Origin: Salinicola endophyticus
GTDB lineage: Bacteria; Pseudomonadota; Gammaproteobacteria; Pseudomonadales; Halomonadaceae
Assembly (NCBI RefSeq): GCF_040536835.1
Contig: NZ_CP159578.1
Location: 1,426,001-1,490,000, forward strand
Direction: 5' to 3'
Length of the DNA stretch: 64,000 nucleotides
Of this stretch, positions 35,645 to 44,054 are shown in pieces. Below the pieces are notes generated by a model. That model did no database searches. It saw only the letters and a list, made by a program, of their open reading frames with translations, and had not been told where the DNA came from. How positions within the stretch are numbered: the first letter of the stretch is position 1; each line of letters opens with the position of its first letter. Both the position numbers and the translations under genes were made by a program.

Positions 35645-36673
35645 ATGGCGACTTTTCAGCGGCGAGGCACGCGGTGGCGCGCCATTGTACGGAAGACGGG
35701 CCACCCTTCACAGAGTAAGACGTTCTCGACGAAAGCGCGCGCCCAGGCGTGGGCAAAGGAGACCGAGGGGGAAATCGAGAATCGGCAGGCCGGGGCACTG
35801 CCGGCGCTGACGATAGGGGATGCGCTGCAGCGCCACCTCGCCCACCTTGAGCGCACGTCGTCGCGGGGCCGCAAGAATCAGACGGCCGTCAATAATCTCT
35901 GCCGGGGCCTGGATGCTGAGGCGCTGATCGGTCGACTCGAATATACCGACCTTGCCGAGTATTGTGCGACGCGGATTAACGTCGATGGCGTGAGGCCGGC
36001 GACCGTCAAAAGCGACATCATGTTTCTCTCGGGTGCGGTGACGACGTGTGTTGTCGAGGAAGTCCTGCCGGCAACGCTGCAAGTCAAAATGTCGAACTGG
36101 CGCAAGGGCCTGCAAAGGTCTGAGCTGATCGGCGACCCTGATTCGCGCGACCGGCGGCCATCGGCCGATGAGCTGGACGAGCTGCTATCGCACACTCGGC
36201 ACAACAAGGCATTGCGGAGAATTGGTTACCACGCGCTTATCCGCTTCGCCATTGACTCATGCATGCGGCTCGACGAGATATGCTCGCTACGATGGGCCGA
36301 TCTGGACGAGGCGGCCGGAACGGTGATAGTCCGGCTCAGGAAACACCCGACGAAGCGCACCGACGAGGTGGTGCCGCTGATGGGTGAGAGCCTGGCGATC
36401 ATTGGCGCGCAGCCGCGAGATGGCGAGCGGATTTTTCCGTTCAATTCTGACTCGGTGTCTAACGGCTTCCGTCGTATCTGCCGATTTCTCGGCATCGAGG
36501 ATCTGCACTTTCATGACCTGCGGCATGAGGGTATCAGCCGCCTTTTCGAGCGCGGCTATCAGATACAAGAGGTAGCGATGGTATCGGGGCATCGCGACTG
36601 GAAGAGCCTCAAGCGCTACGTCAATCTGCGCCCTGGCGAGCTGGTGCGGAAAGAGAGGGCGAGGGGCGCCTAA
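35645..36673 (+). CDS. int: Tyrosine-type phage integrase
   Basis: A 342-aa site-specific recombinase that integrates the prophage at dusA. The N-terminal arm-binding domain begins TFQRRGTRWRAIVRK. Catalytic residues: Arg in SCMRLDEICSLRW near 207, His-x2-Arg in FHDLRHEGISRLFERG near 290, His in VSGHRDWKSLKRY near 316 and the nucleophile Tyr near 324. It reads away from dusA. It ends convergently with the PrtN-like gene, overlapping it by 4 bp. Confidence 0.96.
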   Translation: MATFQRRGTRWRAIVRKTGHPSQSKTFSTKARAQAWAKETEGEIENRQAGALPALTIGDALQRHLAHLERTSSRGRKNQTAVNNLCRGLDAEALIGRLEYTDLAEYCATRINVDGVRPATVKSDIMFLSGAVTTCVVEEVLPATLQVKMSNWRKGLQRSELIGDPDSRDRRPSADELDELLSHTRHNKALRRIGYHALIRFAIDSCMRLDEICSLRWADLDEAAGTVIVRLRKHPTKRTDEVVPLMGESLAIIGAQPRDGERIFPFNSDSVSNGFRRICRFLGIEDLHFHDLRHEGISRLFERGYQIQEVAMVSGHRDWKSLKRYVNLRPGELVRKERARGA

Positions 36674-36888
36674 GCGGCGCTCCCTCGCTGGCTGTCGATG
36701 TACTTGGCGGCGTCTGCGACGTGCACCATCGGCTGGCGCGCTGTGCGGGTCAACGCCACCGGAAAGGTGCCTGCGGCGATGCGGTTTCTTGCAGTCTGCA
36801 GGCTTACGCCCATGATGTCCTGGCAAAAAACGTCGAGCGGGATGAGCGGCTTTTCGTAGCAAGCCAGCAGCATGAATTCTGTTTTCAT
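36670..36888 (-). CDS. Pyocin activator PrtN-like DNA-binding protein
   Basis: A 72-aa protein starting MKTEFMLLACYEKPLIPLDV and continuing DIMGVSLQTARNRIAAGTFPV, the pattern of the PrtN family: a small winged/MerR-like DNA-binding fold first seen in the pyocin activator. Position next to the integrase gene suggests an excisionase or directionality role. The final segment PMVHVADAAKYIDSQR is also family-like. It is the last gene of the leftward early operon and its start overlaps the preceding stop by 4 bp. Confidence 0.8.
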   Translation of the reverse strand: MKTEFMLLACYEKPLIPLDVFCQDIMGVSLQTARNRIAAGTFPVALTRTARQPMVHVADAAKYIDSQRGSAA

Positions 36889-37154
36889 TGGTGGTTCTCC
36901 CTGGCTCTCCAACGCTGGAATCTGTTCTGGATCATGCGCAGCGTCGCGGCTGCGCTGGGGTTGCCGTCGATCTGCGACCGACTGGCGACGCCGCAAGCGC
37001 GGCGCAGCCAGTCGCCGGCGTCTTCCTCGGTGTGTGTTCCGTCCGGCACGTCCGCGCCGAAGCGGGCGCGGGCGCGGGCGCGCTGGTCGAGGTAGCGGCG
37101 GAATGCGGGATCTCGGCAGAGCATGCCCGCGGCGCGGGCGTGGTGCTGGCTCAT
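36885..37154 (-). CDS. Small prophage protein of unknown function (89 aa)
   Basis: An Arg/Ala-rich 89-aa product starting MSQHHARAAGMLCRDPAFRRYLDQ. The middle resembles a helical segment often seen in short phage proteins that contact DNA replication or recombination factors, but I do not recognise a family. Start and stop overlap the methyltransferase and PrtN-like genes by 4 bp each, so it is a genuine operon member. Confidence 0.65.
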   Translation of the reverse strand: MSQHHARAAGMLCRDPAFRRYLDQRARARARFGADVPDGTHTEEDAGDWLRRACGVASRSQIDGNPSAAATLRMIQNRFQRWRARENHQ

Positions 37155-38893
37155 GCCACCCCCTGCGCCAAGCGCTCGGCGGGTCTGTTCAGCTCGCGAT
37201 AGATGGCCGCCATCGGTAGCGGCGACACCGAGTTGCCGCAGAATTTGACCTGCTTCGACTTCGAGAAGCGGCGGCCGTCGTGGCCGTGCTCGATGATGTA
37301 GCTGTCGGGGAGCCCCTGGGCGCGGTAGAGCTCGCGCGGCACCAGCATGCGCAGGCAGATATCGACGATTACGTAGGGCGTGCCCTTGATCCACACAGTG
37401 ACCAGGGCGAGGCGGTCGCGGGTAGTCACTGTATCTAGCGGCTGTTCTAGATCTCTCGCCGTGCCCTTCCCGTAGTAGTTCACAAGGAACGCCGCGACGC
37501 GCAGCGCGCCGGCTTCGTGCTCAGGCGAGAGCGTGCACTCGACCAAACTGTGATGGCCTCCCCCCGCGGTAATCGTAGCGAGAGGTTCGCCCGCTTCCGT
37601 GCCAACGCTGTGATGCCGATGCGTCATCAGGTGAGCGGTGACTAGCTGCTGCTGGCTGCCCTTGTTGGTCACCGTGCTGGTCGGTCGGCGCAAGTCGTGC
37701 CCGGGCGTTTCGTTGAACCCGCCGTTCATCTGGGCCATGAACGCGGTGGCCAAGGCATGCTTCACGCCGCCGGCGACGACGGTCCCCAGGGGCTGGTCGA
37801 GATCGAGCGAGCGCGGTGCTTGGCCGGCACGTTCGCCGTACCCGGTCTGAACCAGAGTCGGCGCAGCCACCGCGAAGCTGCCACCCTTCGGCCAGGCGGT
37901 GACCGTGCGCAACGGTTCGCGGATGCTCTGCACCTGGTCGCCGCTGCCGCCATAGTTGGCGATCGGCACGATGAATGGGTCGGCGGCGTCGAGCACGAAG
38001 CGGTCGACGCCCTTGGCGATCCGGCGCATGGTAGCGGCGGCCAGCGGCTTTTCGCGGTCGAAGATCGAGCGCGAGGGTATCGACCAGTCGATGCACTCAT
38101 GAGCGGCGCGGTGACGCTGCTGGCCGCGCTTCGGCTTGGCCGCATGGCTCGGTGCCGGCCAGGTGATCGGCACGCCGTCGCACCGGGCAATCATATAGAG
38201 CCGGGCGCGGGTGGTAGGTGCGCCGAAGTCGCAGGCTTTCATCGTGCGCCACTGCACGGCGTAGCCCATGGCGCGCAGGCCATCGACGAAGTGCCGCCAG
38301 TTGCGGCCCTTACGGCGTTTGTCGGGCACCAGGAACTGGTTTCCGACCAGGACGCGCTCTCCGGGCTCGGCCACGCGGTTGATTTTCCGTCCGGTTTCGG
38401 GGCAGGTGATCGTCTCCAGCGTGACGACGCGGCCGGTGGACTTGTCGCGCTTGGCGACCAGCGGCGACCACTGCAGGATTTGCTCGACGTTCTCAAGCGT
38501 GATTTTCGCCGGGCGCACGGTGCCCGCCCACTTGTGCACCACCCACGACAGCGAGCGGATGGCGCGCTTGCGTGACTGGCCGCCGCGGGCCTGGCTGTGG
38601 TGAGTGCAGTCAGGCGAAGCGTGCAGATGATTGACCCGGCGACCACGAACGGCGGCCCTGGGATCGACCTCGTAGACGTCGCTCAGGTAGTGCTCTGCAT
38701 GCCTGTGGTTCGCTTCGTGCATGCTGATCGCATCCGGGTCGTGATTGATCGCGATATGCACCGGGCGCTTGAGCCCCATCTCGATGCCGGTCGATGCACC
38801 TCCACCGCCGGAGAACAGGTCGACATTGATACCGTCGTCGAAGTCGAGGCCGTACTGGGTGTGCCAGTCTTTTAGTTGAGTGATGGCATTCAT
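37151..38893 (-). CDS. DNA (cytosine-5) methyltransferase, phage type
   Basis: A 580-aa C5 methyltransferase. Motif I is NVDLFSGGGGASTG (residues 23-36). The catalytic motif IV reads HASPDCTHHSQARGG with Cys96, SPDC in place of the usual PPC. Motif VI ENVEQ lies near 132 and motif VIII-like FGAPTTRARLYMIA near 215. A long variable region follows, then motif X KFCGNSVSPLPMA at the end. No restriction endonuclease lies beside it, so it probably protects phage DNA from host restriction. The ATG at 38893 overlaps the upstream gene by 4 bp. Confidence 0.9.
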   Translation of the reverse strand: MNAITQLKDWHTQYGLDFDDGINVDLFSGGGGASTGIEMGLKRPVHIAINHDPDAISMHEANHRHAEHYLSDVYEVDPRAAVRGRRVNHLHASPDCTHHSQARGGQSRKRAIRSLSWVVHKWAGTVRPAKITLENVEQILQWSPLVAKRDKSTGRVVTLETITCPETGRKINRVAEPGERVLVGNQFLVPDKRRKGRNWRHFVDGLRAMGYAVQWRTMKACDFGAPTTRARLYMIARCDGVPITWPAPSHAAKPKRGQQRHRAAHECIDWSIPSRSIFDREKPLAAATMRRIAKGVDRFVLDAADPFIVPIANYGGSGDQVQSIREPLRTVTAWPKGGSFAVAAPTLVQTGYGERAGQAPRSLDLDQPLGTVVAGGVKHALATAFMAQMNGGFNETPGHDLRRPTSTVTNKGSQQQLVTAHLMTHRHHSVGTEAGEPLATITAGGGHHSLVECTLSPEHEAGALRVAAFLVNYYGKGTARDLEQPLDTVTTRDRLALVTVWIKGTPYVIVDICLRMLVPRELYRAQGLPDSYIIEHGHDGRRFSKSKQVKFCGNSVSPLPMAAIYRELNRPAERLAQGVA

Positions 38894-39147
38894 CGCGCGC
38901 CCTCGGCTTGACCCAGCAGCCACTCGGCGGCGGGCTTCAGTCGCTCGAACTCTTCCGCCTTGCCCGGCCGCATCGGCCGTTCGCGCAGACGGATTAGGCG
39001 TTCGGTCACCAGGGCGACCAGCGTTAGCCGGATGTCCTCTGGGATCGCTGACGGGTCGCGCGGGGCGGCTTGCTCGCTCCGCCCGAAGTGGTGGCGCGCC
39101 TTCTCCTGGGTGCGCCGGATCAGGCTTTCTCTATCGTTATCGCACAT
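38890..39147 (-). CDS. Small prophage protein of unknown function (85 aa)
   Basis: A charged helical protein, MCDNDRESLIRRTQEKARHH onward, ending LKPAAEWLLGQAEGAR. No family is recognised. It overlaps the DksA-like gene by 11 bp upstream and the methyltransferase by 4 bp downstream. Confidence 0.65.
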   Translation of the reverse strand: MCDNDRESLIRRTQEKARHHFGRSEQAAPRDPSAIPEDIRLTLVALVTERLIRLRERPMRPGKAEEFERLKPAAEWLLGQAEGAR

Positions 39148-39364
39148 GGCGGCGCTTCTCTTCTCGGATCGACTGGCAGTCGATACAGGTAGCGGCCCAG
39201 GGCGCGGCCGCTCGCCGCGCTGCTGGGATCTCTTCGCCGCATTCCTCGCAGTCCGCCGGCGTGTGCGCGGCGACATGCGTGGCCACCGGCAGCCGGTGGC
39301 GCGCTAGAGAGGTGGCGAGGTGGTGCTCGATCGCGGCACCGGCGTTGTCTACTGCGTCAGCCAT
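39137..39364 (-). CDS. TraR/DksA-type C4 zinc finger protein
   Basis: A 75-aa protein with the four-cysteine finger CEECGEEIPAARRAA...CIDCQSI, the DksA/TraR signature common in P2-like phages. Truncated DksA-like proteins can bind the RNA polymerase secondary channel. The N-terminal helix (MADAVDNAGAAIEHHL) is short, as in TraR (73 aa). It sits between small genes of the leftward operon. Confidence 0.85.
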   Translation of the reverse strand: MADAVDNAGAAIEHHLATSLARHRLPVATHVAAHTPADCEECGEEIPAARRAAAPWAATCIDCQSIREEKRRHVR

Positions 39365-39365
39365 G

Positions 39366-39617
39366 TCATTCCTCCCAGTTGTTGAGTTCTTCGTCGGCGG
39401 CGGTCTCGGGCTCGACCTGGCCGCCGGCCGGGTACGCCTGGCGCTCGTTCTCGGCCTCGCGCCAGGCGGTGTCCGCTACCTGGCTGGCTGCGTCGTTGCC
39501 GACGCCGGTCATGCGGTGGATGCGCAGCGCAAAGCGGCGGCACCATTCGTCGCGGGCCAGCAGGCGCTGGCGTTCCGCATCGCGGGCGGTGGTGTCGATC
39601 ATTCGTTGGGTCTGCAT
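39366..39617 (-). CDS. Small prophage protein of unknown function (83 aa)
   Basis: An acidic-tailed 83-aa protein, MQTQRMIDTTARDAERQRLL onward, ending EELNNWEE. The body looks helical. It sits just after gpA in the operon. No family recognised. Confidence 0.6.
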   Translation of the reverse strand: MQTQRMIDTTARDAERQRLLARDEWCRRFALRIHRMTGVGNDAASQVADTAWREAENERQAYPAGGQVEPETAADEELNNWEE

Positions 39618-39632
39618 CGGTCGGTCTCCTGA

Positions 39633-41975
39633 TCAGATGCCGTCGGGGAAATACTCGCCCTGCCACAGCGGCGGGGCGGTGGGTTTGGCGTGCTGCTGGG
39701 CTGCTTCGCGCATGTGGCGATGCTCGAGGTCGGCGTTTTCCAGCTCGGCGCGCATCTCTTCGCTCGCTCGCCACTGCTGGTAGCGCTCTACCTGGGCTTC
39801 GATCTCCGCGGGCGATAGTTCTCGCGGGGTCAAAATGCCCTTGGGAACGAGGCTTTGGCCGGCCCCCGGGGCGGGGGCCGTACAGTTATTGACACAAGTC
39901 CAAGGGTCGGCGGCTGCGCCGCCTCCCGAAAAACCACCCGCCGCCGCACGCTTGGGGCGCACGTCCCAGCGATAGAGGCGGGTGAGGTATTCGGCCGTGC
40001 GGCCCTTGCGGTCGGTGACGACCAGCCCCTTGGGCACCTTGATTTCGTCGCCGTAGCGGCCGCGCTCGATGAGCCCACGGTTCACCTCGCCGGTGGCGTG
40101 GCTGATGTCGTCGGCGTGGCTGTCCAGGCGGTAGGCGGGGATCGACCACGGCTTGATCGGCTGCAACTTGCGCGGCGCGTTCGGGCCGCCCATCAGCCGC
40201 ACGAACTGATCCCACTGGCCGGCCAGGGCGGCGGCGCGCACCTGGTGCAGCACCCGGGCGATAGACGCCCGTGGCTGGGTCGCTTCTTCCCACCGGCGCA
40301 GTGCGTCCGCTTGCTGATCGGTGAGCCGGCGCACCTCGCGCCACACGGTGACGCTGGGCAGGCCCATGAACTGAAACTGGCGAATCCCCCAGGTAGCCGC
40401 CCACGCCTCGATGCGCGGGGCGGAGTCGGCGAGGTCGTGGCCGTAGCGGTCGAGGTTGTCGCCATCGACACCGGCGCGGGTGAACTGCTCGCCGTTGATG
40501 TTCTTGCTGATGTACTTGGCCACGTAGCCGGCGGCGGTGCCGCGGGCGCGGTCGATGACCTCGACCTTGAAACGCGCGGTGGTTTTCTGGCCGAAGCGGT
40601 CGAACAGCTCTTCCGGCGATTCCGCCTCGGCGTAGCCGCGTAGGGTCTCGGTCACTGCCTCGACATGATCCGGCTGCGCCCACACCAGCAGATGCCAGTG
40701 CGGCGTGCCGTCGTGGTGTGGCTCCACCACGCGGATGCCATAGATGCCCAGGCCATCGCGCGCCAGTGAGGCGCGCGCCTTGGCCCACAGCGCCTGCAGA
40801 TGCTGCTGGGCATCGCGCGGGGTGCTGCCGTCGTACTTTGGATTGCGCTGCGAGCTGGCAGCCAGCACCGGGTGAAAGCGGCTCGGCGTGGTCAGGGTGA
40901 AGAACAGCCCGACGTGCCCCAGGCGGTTGGCCTCGACCTCGGTATCGCGAATGCGCAGCATCAGCTCGGCGCGGCGGTGGTCCGGGTTGGCCAGCCCCAG
41001 CTCAGCCAGCTCGGCCAGGGTGTAGGTCTGGTCGTCCTGATTGATCGCTTCGAGGGTTTCCAGCAGCGCCCGGTTGCGCACCTTCTGGGCGCGGCGACGC
41101 TCGACCGTCAGGTCGCTGCAGTAGATACCGGCGCGCTTGTGCACTCGGCGCGCCTCGCGCATGACCTGCTCGAGACGACGCCCGGCGGCGCGGCGCAGCT
41201 TGCGCCGCCACCACTTATCGCAGCCCAGCCGGGCAAGCTGTGCCGCCGGCTTGAGCCGCGGGCTAGGCGGGGCGATACCGTGCAGCCGGGCGCGCTCCCG
41301 CGCGCGCCCCAGCGCCAGCTCATCGGCTACCGCGATGGTCATGACCGGCGCGCGCTGCCAACTGAACACCGCGAGCAGCGGGATGGTGGGTAGCGGCGAG
41401 GTCAACGGGTTGGGCGCCTGGGCGATCAGCCACGCGAGGTGGCGCGCTTGGGCGGAGATGGACTCGCCGCGCACCGGCGGCAAGCGGCGCGGCGGCGGCA
41501 GCAGGCCCAGGCGCAAGCGGCGGTTGTGGCTGGCGATGTTGCCAATGACCGCGTTACGCACATCCTCGACACCCAGGGCCTGCGCCTTGGCGTAGTCGAC
41601 AAGGGCGTCATCGTCGTGTGTGGCGTTGAGTGAGCCGACCGTGAGGCGTTTCTCGACAGTCGCCAGCCAGTCGCACCCGGCCACCAGCCCCGGCAGGGTG
41701 GCGTCGGATTGGCGGCGAATCTCGGCAAACGCCCGGCGCAGATCGTCGGCGATGCTCTCGAAGCGGCGGAACACATGGCCGGGCTCGATCAGCCCGCCGG
41801 TATGCCGCGCCAGCCAGCGGTTGCCCGCGGCATTACCGTGGCGCTGGGCGACCTCGACGAAGCCGGCGGCCAGATCCTCGGCCAGCGACGGCAGGCGATC
41901 AAAGAACGCCTGACGCCACCGGTGGCACTCGGCGGTGCCGAAGCTGAGGGACTGTTCGATCGCGCTCGCGCTCAC
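39633..41975 (-). CDS. A: Phage replication initiation endonuclease gpA (P2-type)
   Basis: This 780-aa HUH-family rolling-circle endonuclease nicks the phage origin and stays covalently bound. The HUH-type metal motif is GTPHWHLLVW near residue 428. The paired catalytic tyrosines appear as YVAKY near 490, with the Y-x3-Y spacing of P2 gpA (761 aa). FFTLTTPSRFHP lies before it. The P2 origin lies inside gene A, so the replication origin is probably within this frame. It is preceded by a coupled 141-aa gene. Confidence 0.92.
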   Translation of the reverse strand: MSASAIEQSLSFGTAECHRWRQAFFDRLPSLAEDLAAGFVEVAQRHGNAAGNRWLARHTGGLIEPGHVFRRFESIADDLRRAFAEIRRQSDATLPGLVAGCDWLATVEKRLTVGSLNATHDDDALVDYAKAQALGVEDVRNAVIGNIASHNRRLRLGLLPPPRRLPPVRGESISAQARHLAWLIAQAPNPLTSPLPTIPLLAVFSWQRAPVMTIAVADELALGRARERARLHGIAPPSPRLKPAAQLARLGCDKWWRRKLRRAAGRRLEQVMREARRVHKRAGIYCSDLTVERRRAQKVRNRALLETLEAINQDDQTYTLAELAELGLANPDHRRAELMLRIRDTEVEANRLGHVGLFFTLTTPSRFHPVLAASSQRNPKYDGSTPRDAQQHLQALWAKARASLARDGLGIYGIRVVEPHHDGTPHWHLLVWAQPDHVEAVTETLRGYAEAESPEELFDRFGQKTTARFKVEVIDRARGTAAGYVAKYISKNINGEQFTRAGVDGDNLDRYGHDLADSAPRIEAWAATWGIRQFQFMGLPSVTVWREVRRLTDQQADALRRWEEATQPRASIARVLHQVRAAALAGQWDQFVRLMGGPNAPRKLQPIKPWSIPAYRLDSHADDISHATGEVNRGLIERGRYGDEIKVPKGLVVTDRKGRTAEYLTRLYRWDVRPKRAAAGGFSGGGAAADPWTCVNNCTAPAPGAGQSLVPKGILTPRELSPAEIEAQVERYQQWRASEEMRAELENADLEHRHMREAAQQHAKPTAPPLWQGEYFPDGI

Positions 41976-42397
41976 TTCGCCCCCTGCTCGATCAGATCCA
42001 GCCAGTGGCGCGCGGCGCGGGTGTCGCCGTCATCCAGTGCACGGCGCGCGTTGGCAGCCAGCGCCCGGCTGGGGTGGCTGACCTGGCGCGGCATGAGCTG
42101 CCCGCGCAAGCCCTGGGCGTAATGGCTCATCCGGCCGATCGCGGCGCGGATCGCGTCGCGGTCGGTCTGGCTCATGCTCTCGATGCTGCGCAGGGCATCG
42201 CGCGCTTCCAGCCCGGCGCTGGCTGCCAGCGCCTTGCGCTCGGCCAGCTTCAAGCCGGCCCACAGCGCGGCGAGGTCTTCATCCGCACAGCGCGCATGTA
42301 GCTCGGCGCGCAGCGCGCCGAAACCGGCGCGGCCATCCGGCTGGACGACGGACAGATGCGGCGGGGTGGTGGTGGTGATGTGCTGGGTCGCGGTCAT
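41972..42397 (-). CDS. Prophage protein of unknown function (141 aa)
   Basis: A 141-aa Ala/Arg-rich protein, MTATQHITTTTPPHLSVVQP onward. It has a helical C-terminal half containing NARRALDDGDTRAARHWLDLIEQGAK. It overlaps the gpA start by 4 bp, a position often held by small replication accessory proteins in P2-like phages. The family is not recognised. The ATG at 42397 follows GGGAGCC. Confidence 0.65.
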   Translation of the reverse strand: MTATQHITTTTPPHLSVVQPDGRAGFGALRAELHARCADEDLAALWAGLKLAERKALAASAGLEARDALRSIESMSQTDRDAIRAAIGRMSHYAQGLRGQLMPRQVSHPSRALAANARRALDDGDTRAARHWLDLIEQGAK

Positions 42398-42419
42398 GAT
42401 CGGCTCCCGTGGGGCTGGG

Positions 42420-42815
42420 TTACTGGACGGCCGGCAGCGGACGGTGATTGACCACACGCAACGCGCCGCGGTCCCGCGCCAGCTCGCGCGCGGCGAGCAG
42501 GTCGCCGACGGTGAACGGGATCGGCGCGCCGCCGGCGGTGCGCAGCACCACCACGTGCTCGGTGCTCGCGCTCAGATCGAGCCACGCCACCTGATTGAGC
42601 GATTCCAGCTCGGCGCTGGCGTGCAGCGCGGCCAACTCGGCCCGCGCCTCGGTCATCGCGTGCTCGCTCATCAGATGCCGGGTGCAATCCTCGAGCGCCG
42701 CGGCGCGGTCCAGCCCGCGGCAGTGGCGCAGCAGATACGCGGTGGCGGCGTTCTGCGGGTCGAGCTGGGGAGCCCGCTGGGCAGCACGGCCAACGGTGAG
42801 GGTGTCGATCGTCAT
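42420..42815 (-). CDS. Prophage protein of unknown function (131 aa)
   Basis: A 131-aa protein starting MTIDTLTVGRAAQRAPQLD. A mixed helical N-terminal half is followed by an STEHVVVLRTAGGAPIPFTVGDLLAARELARD segment. No family recognised. It lies between the Ogr-like gene and the 141-aa gene in the early operon. Confidence 0.62.
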   Translation of the reverse strand: MTIDTLTVGRAAQRAPQLDPQNAATAYLLRHCRGLDRAAALEDCTRHLMSEHAMTEARAELAALHASAELESLNQVAWLDLSASTEHVVVLRTAGGAPIPFTVGDLLAARELARDRGALRVVNHRPLPAVQ

Positions 42816-42824
42816 GGGGTCACC

Positions 42825-43334
42825 TCAGATTTTTTGGGGTTTCAACAGCTCGGAGAAAAAATCGACGGGCGGCTTCATCATCGGCTTGAACTCGTAGGGC
42901 AGATGCCCGGCAAGACGCCGCTGATACTCCGGGTTCGGAATGCCGCTGGGGCTGATCGTCTTGTCGACGACGTACTCGCCGATGCCGTGCCAGCCGCAGC
43001 CCTCTCGGGTGCACTTCAGGTAGGTCACGCGGTAGTCGCTCAGTAGCTGCTTTGAGGTCCGCACGACACAGCGCGAATGGCACTCGAAGCACTCCCACTG
43101 GGGCCGGCTCGAATCGCGGTTTGCCGCGGCCTCGCGGCGGGCGGCGGTCTTGTCGTCTTCGCTCAGCGCCGAGGGCGTGAGCGTTTTCTTGGCCACGTGG
43201 GTGGCATTGCCGCACCAACCGCATGCCGGCTCGGTGCACTGCTGGTAGGAGGAGCCGGGCGCGCCCGGCATCAGCCGGGAGTGGCGCAGGCGGCTCGGCG
43301 ATCCGCACTCGGGGCATGTCCAGAGGTTGCGCAT
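42825..43334 (-). CDS. Tandem Ogr/Delta zinc-finger protein (late gene activator)
   Basis: A 169-aa protein with two Ogr/Delta-type zinc-binding units. The first is CPECGSPSRLRHSR...QQCTEPACGWCG and the second CFECHSRCVVRTSK...LKCTREGCGWHG. P2 Ogr has one unit of about 72 aa and activates late promoters through RNA polymerase alpha; P4 Delta has two. This protein is therefore Delta-like in layout, though carried in a P2-type genome and placed in the early operon. Overlaps the preceding stop by one base (TAATG). Confidence 0.85.
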   Translation of the reverse strand: MRNLWTCPECGSPSRLRHSRLMPGAPGSSYQQCTEPACGWCGNATHVAKKTLTPSALSEDDKTAARREAAANRDSSRPQWECFECHSRCVVRTSKQLLSDYRVTYLKCTREGCGWHGIGEYVVDKTISPSGIPNPEYQRRLAGHLPYEFKPMMKPPVDFFSELLKPQKI

Positions 43335-43525
43335 TACCGGTTACCTCGCACCGGTGCCAGATGCCGTGGGCCGGCCGCTCGCCGCGCTGCCTTGCGCATG
43401 CGCAGCCGGGTCAGGAACTCGGCAGCCTGGTCCAGCGTGTCTAGCCCTTGCTGCTGGCGTACCGCCTCTAGCAGCCGCTGGGTGTCCGGGTCGATGTCCA
43501 CGCTCACGCTTTTGTGATGGGGCAT
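43334..43525 (-). CDS. Small RHH-like prophage protein (63 aa)
   Basis: A 63-aa protein beginning MPHHKSVSVDIDPDTQRLLE, a beta strand then helices like a ribbon-helix-helix DNA-binding fold (inference), with a basic tail. GAGG lies five bases ahead of the ATG at 43525; an earlier GTG at 43531 is also in frame. Confidence 0.6.
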   Translation of the reverse strand: MPHHKSVSVDIDPDTQRLLEAVRQQQGLDTLDQAAEFLTRLRMRKAARRAAGPRHLAPVRGNR

Positions 43526-43565
43526 GTTCACCTCGATGAGTCATCGGTGGGTCGCGGGTGACGCA

Positions 43566-43793
43566 TCAATGAAGGTTCGCGGCAACGCCGAAATCGCCGA
43601 CACTGATCGCATCGAATTCATGGATGTCGCGCACGCCCAGGCATTCCAGGGCCTCATTCATGACGAGGTAGCGGAGCTGGGTCGCCAACTGCAGGCCGTT
43701 GAGATTGGCCAGGGCTTCCAGCAGCGCGAATTCCGCTTCGCTGAGGTTGACCTGAACCCGTTTGCTCTTGTTGCCGCGGTGAATGGGGTACAT
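43566..43793 (-). CDS. Small RHH-like prophage protein (75 aa)
   Basis: A 75-aa protein, MYPIHRGNKSKRVQVNLSEA then EFALLEALANLNGLQLATQL. The strand KRVQVNLSEAE and following helices fit a ribbon-helix-helix repressor fold. AAGGAA precedes the start. It is the second of three consecutive small genes of this type. Confidence 0.65.
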   Translation of the reverse strand: MYPIHRGNKSKRVQVNLSEAEFALLEALANLNGLQLATQLRYLVMNEALECLGVRDIHEFDAISVGDFGVAANLH

Positions 43794-43810
43794 GGCTGCG
43801 ATTCCTTGCG

Positions 43811-44017
43811 TTACTGGACGGTCTGGTTTGTCGGTTCGGGGCGGGCGCTGGGGTAGTTCTCCAGGCCGCGAAGCATCAGCATTCGCAACGTGCCGGAGAG
43901 AGAGCGCATCTCCTGCTCGGCGAGCTGCTCGACACGGGCGCGCTCTTCGGGCGTCACGATGGCCATGATCGGGCAGCTACAGCCGTGGGGAGATTGGCGG
44001 CGACGGGTTTGGGTCAT
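43811..44017 (-). CDS. Small RHH-like prophage protein (68 aa)
   Basis: A 68-aa protein containing MAIVTPEERARVEQLAEQEM, followed by RSLSGTLRMLMLRGLENY, a strand-helix-helix pattern of RHH proteins. AGGAG is nine bases before the ATG. A candidate operator dyad lies at 44028-44045, between this gene and the divergent 96-aa gene, so it may self-regulate. Confidence 0.65.
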   Translation of the reverse strand: MTQTRRRQSPHGCSCPIMAIVTPEERARVEQLAEQEMRSLSGTLRMLMLRGLENYPSARPEPTNQTVQ

Positions 44018-44027
44018 GTGTTAAGCT

Positions 44028-44045
44028 CCTAAAGACGTTTAAAGG
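44028..44045. promoter_or_regulatory. Candidate operator dyad
   Basis: CCTAAAGACGTTTAAAGG is an imperfect palindrome (12 of 18 symmetric positions) in the 37-bp gap between divergent genes. Its TAAAGAC core recurs at 44651-44657 beside the leftward promoter, so both may bind the same phage regulator. Confidence 0.4.
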
Positions 44046-44054
44046 GGGTCAGCA

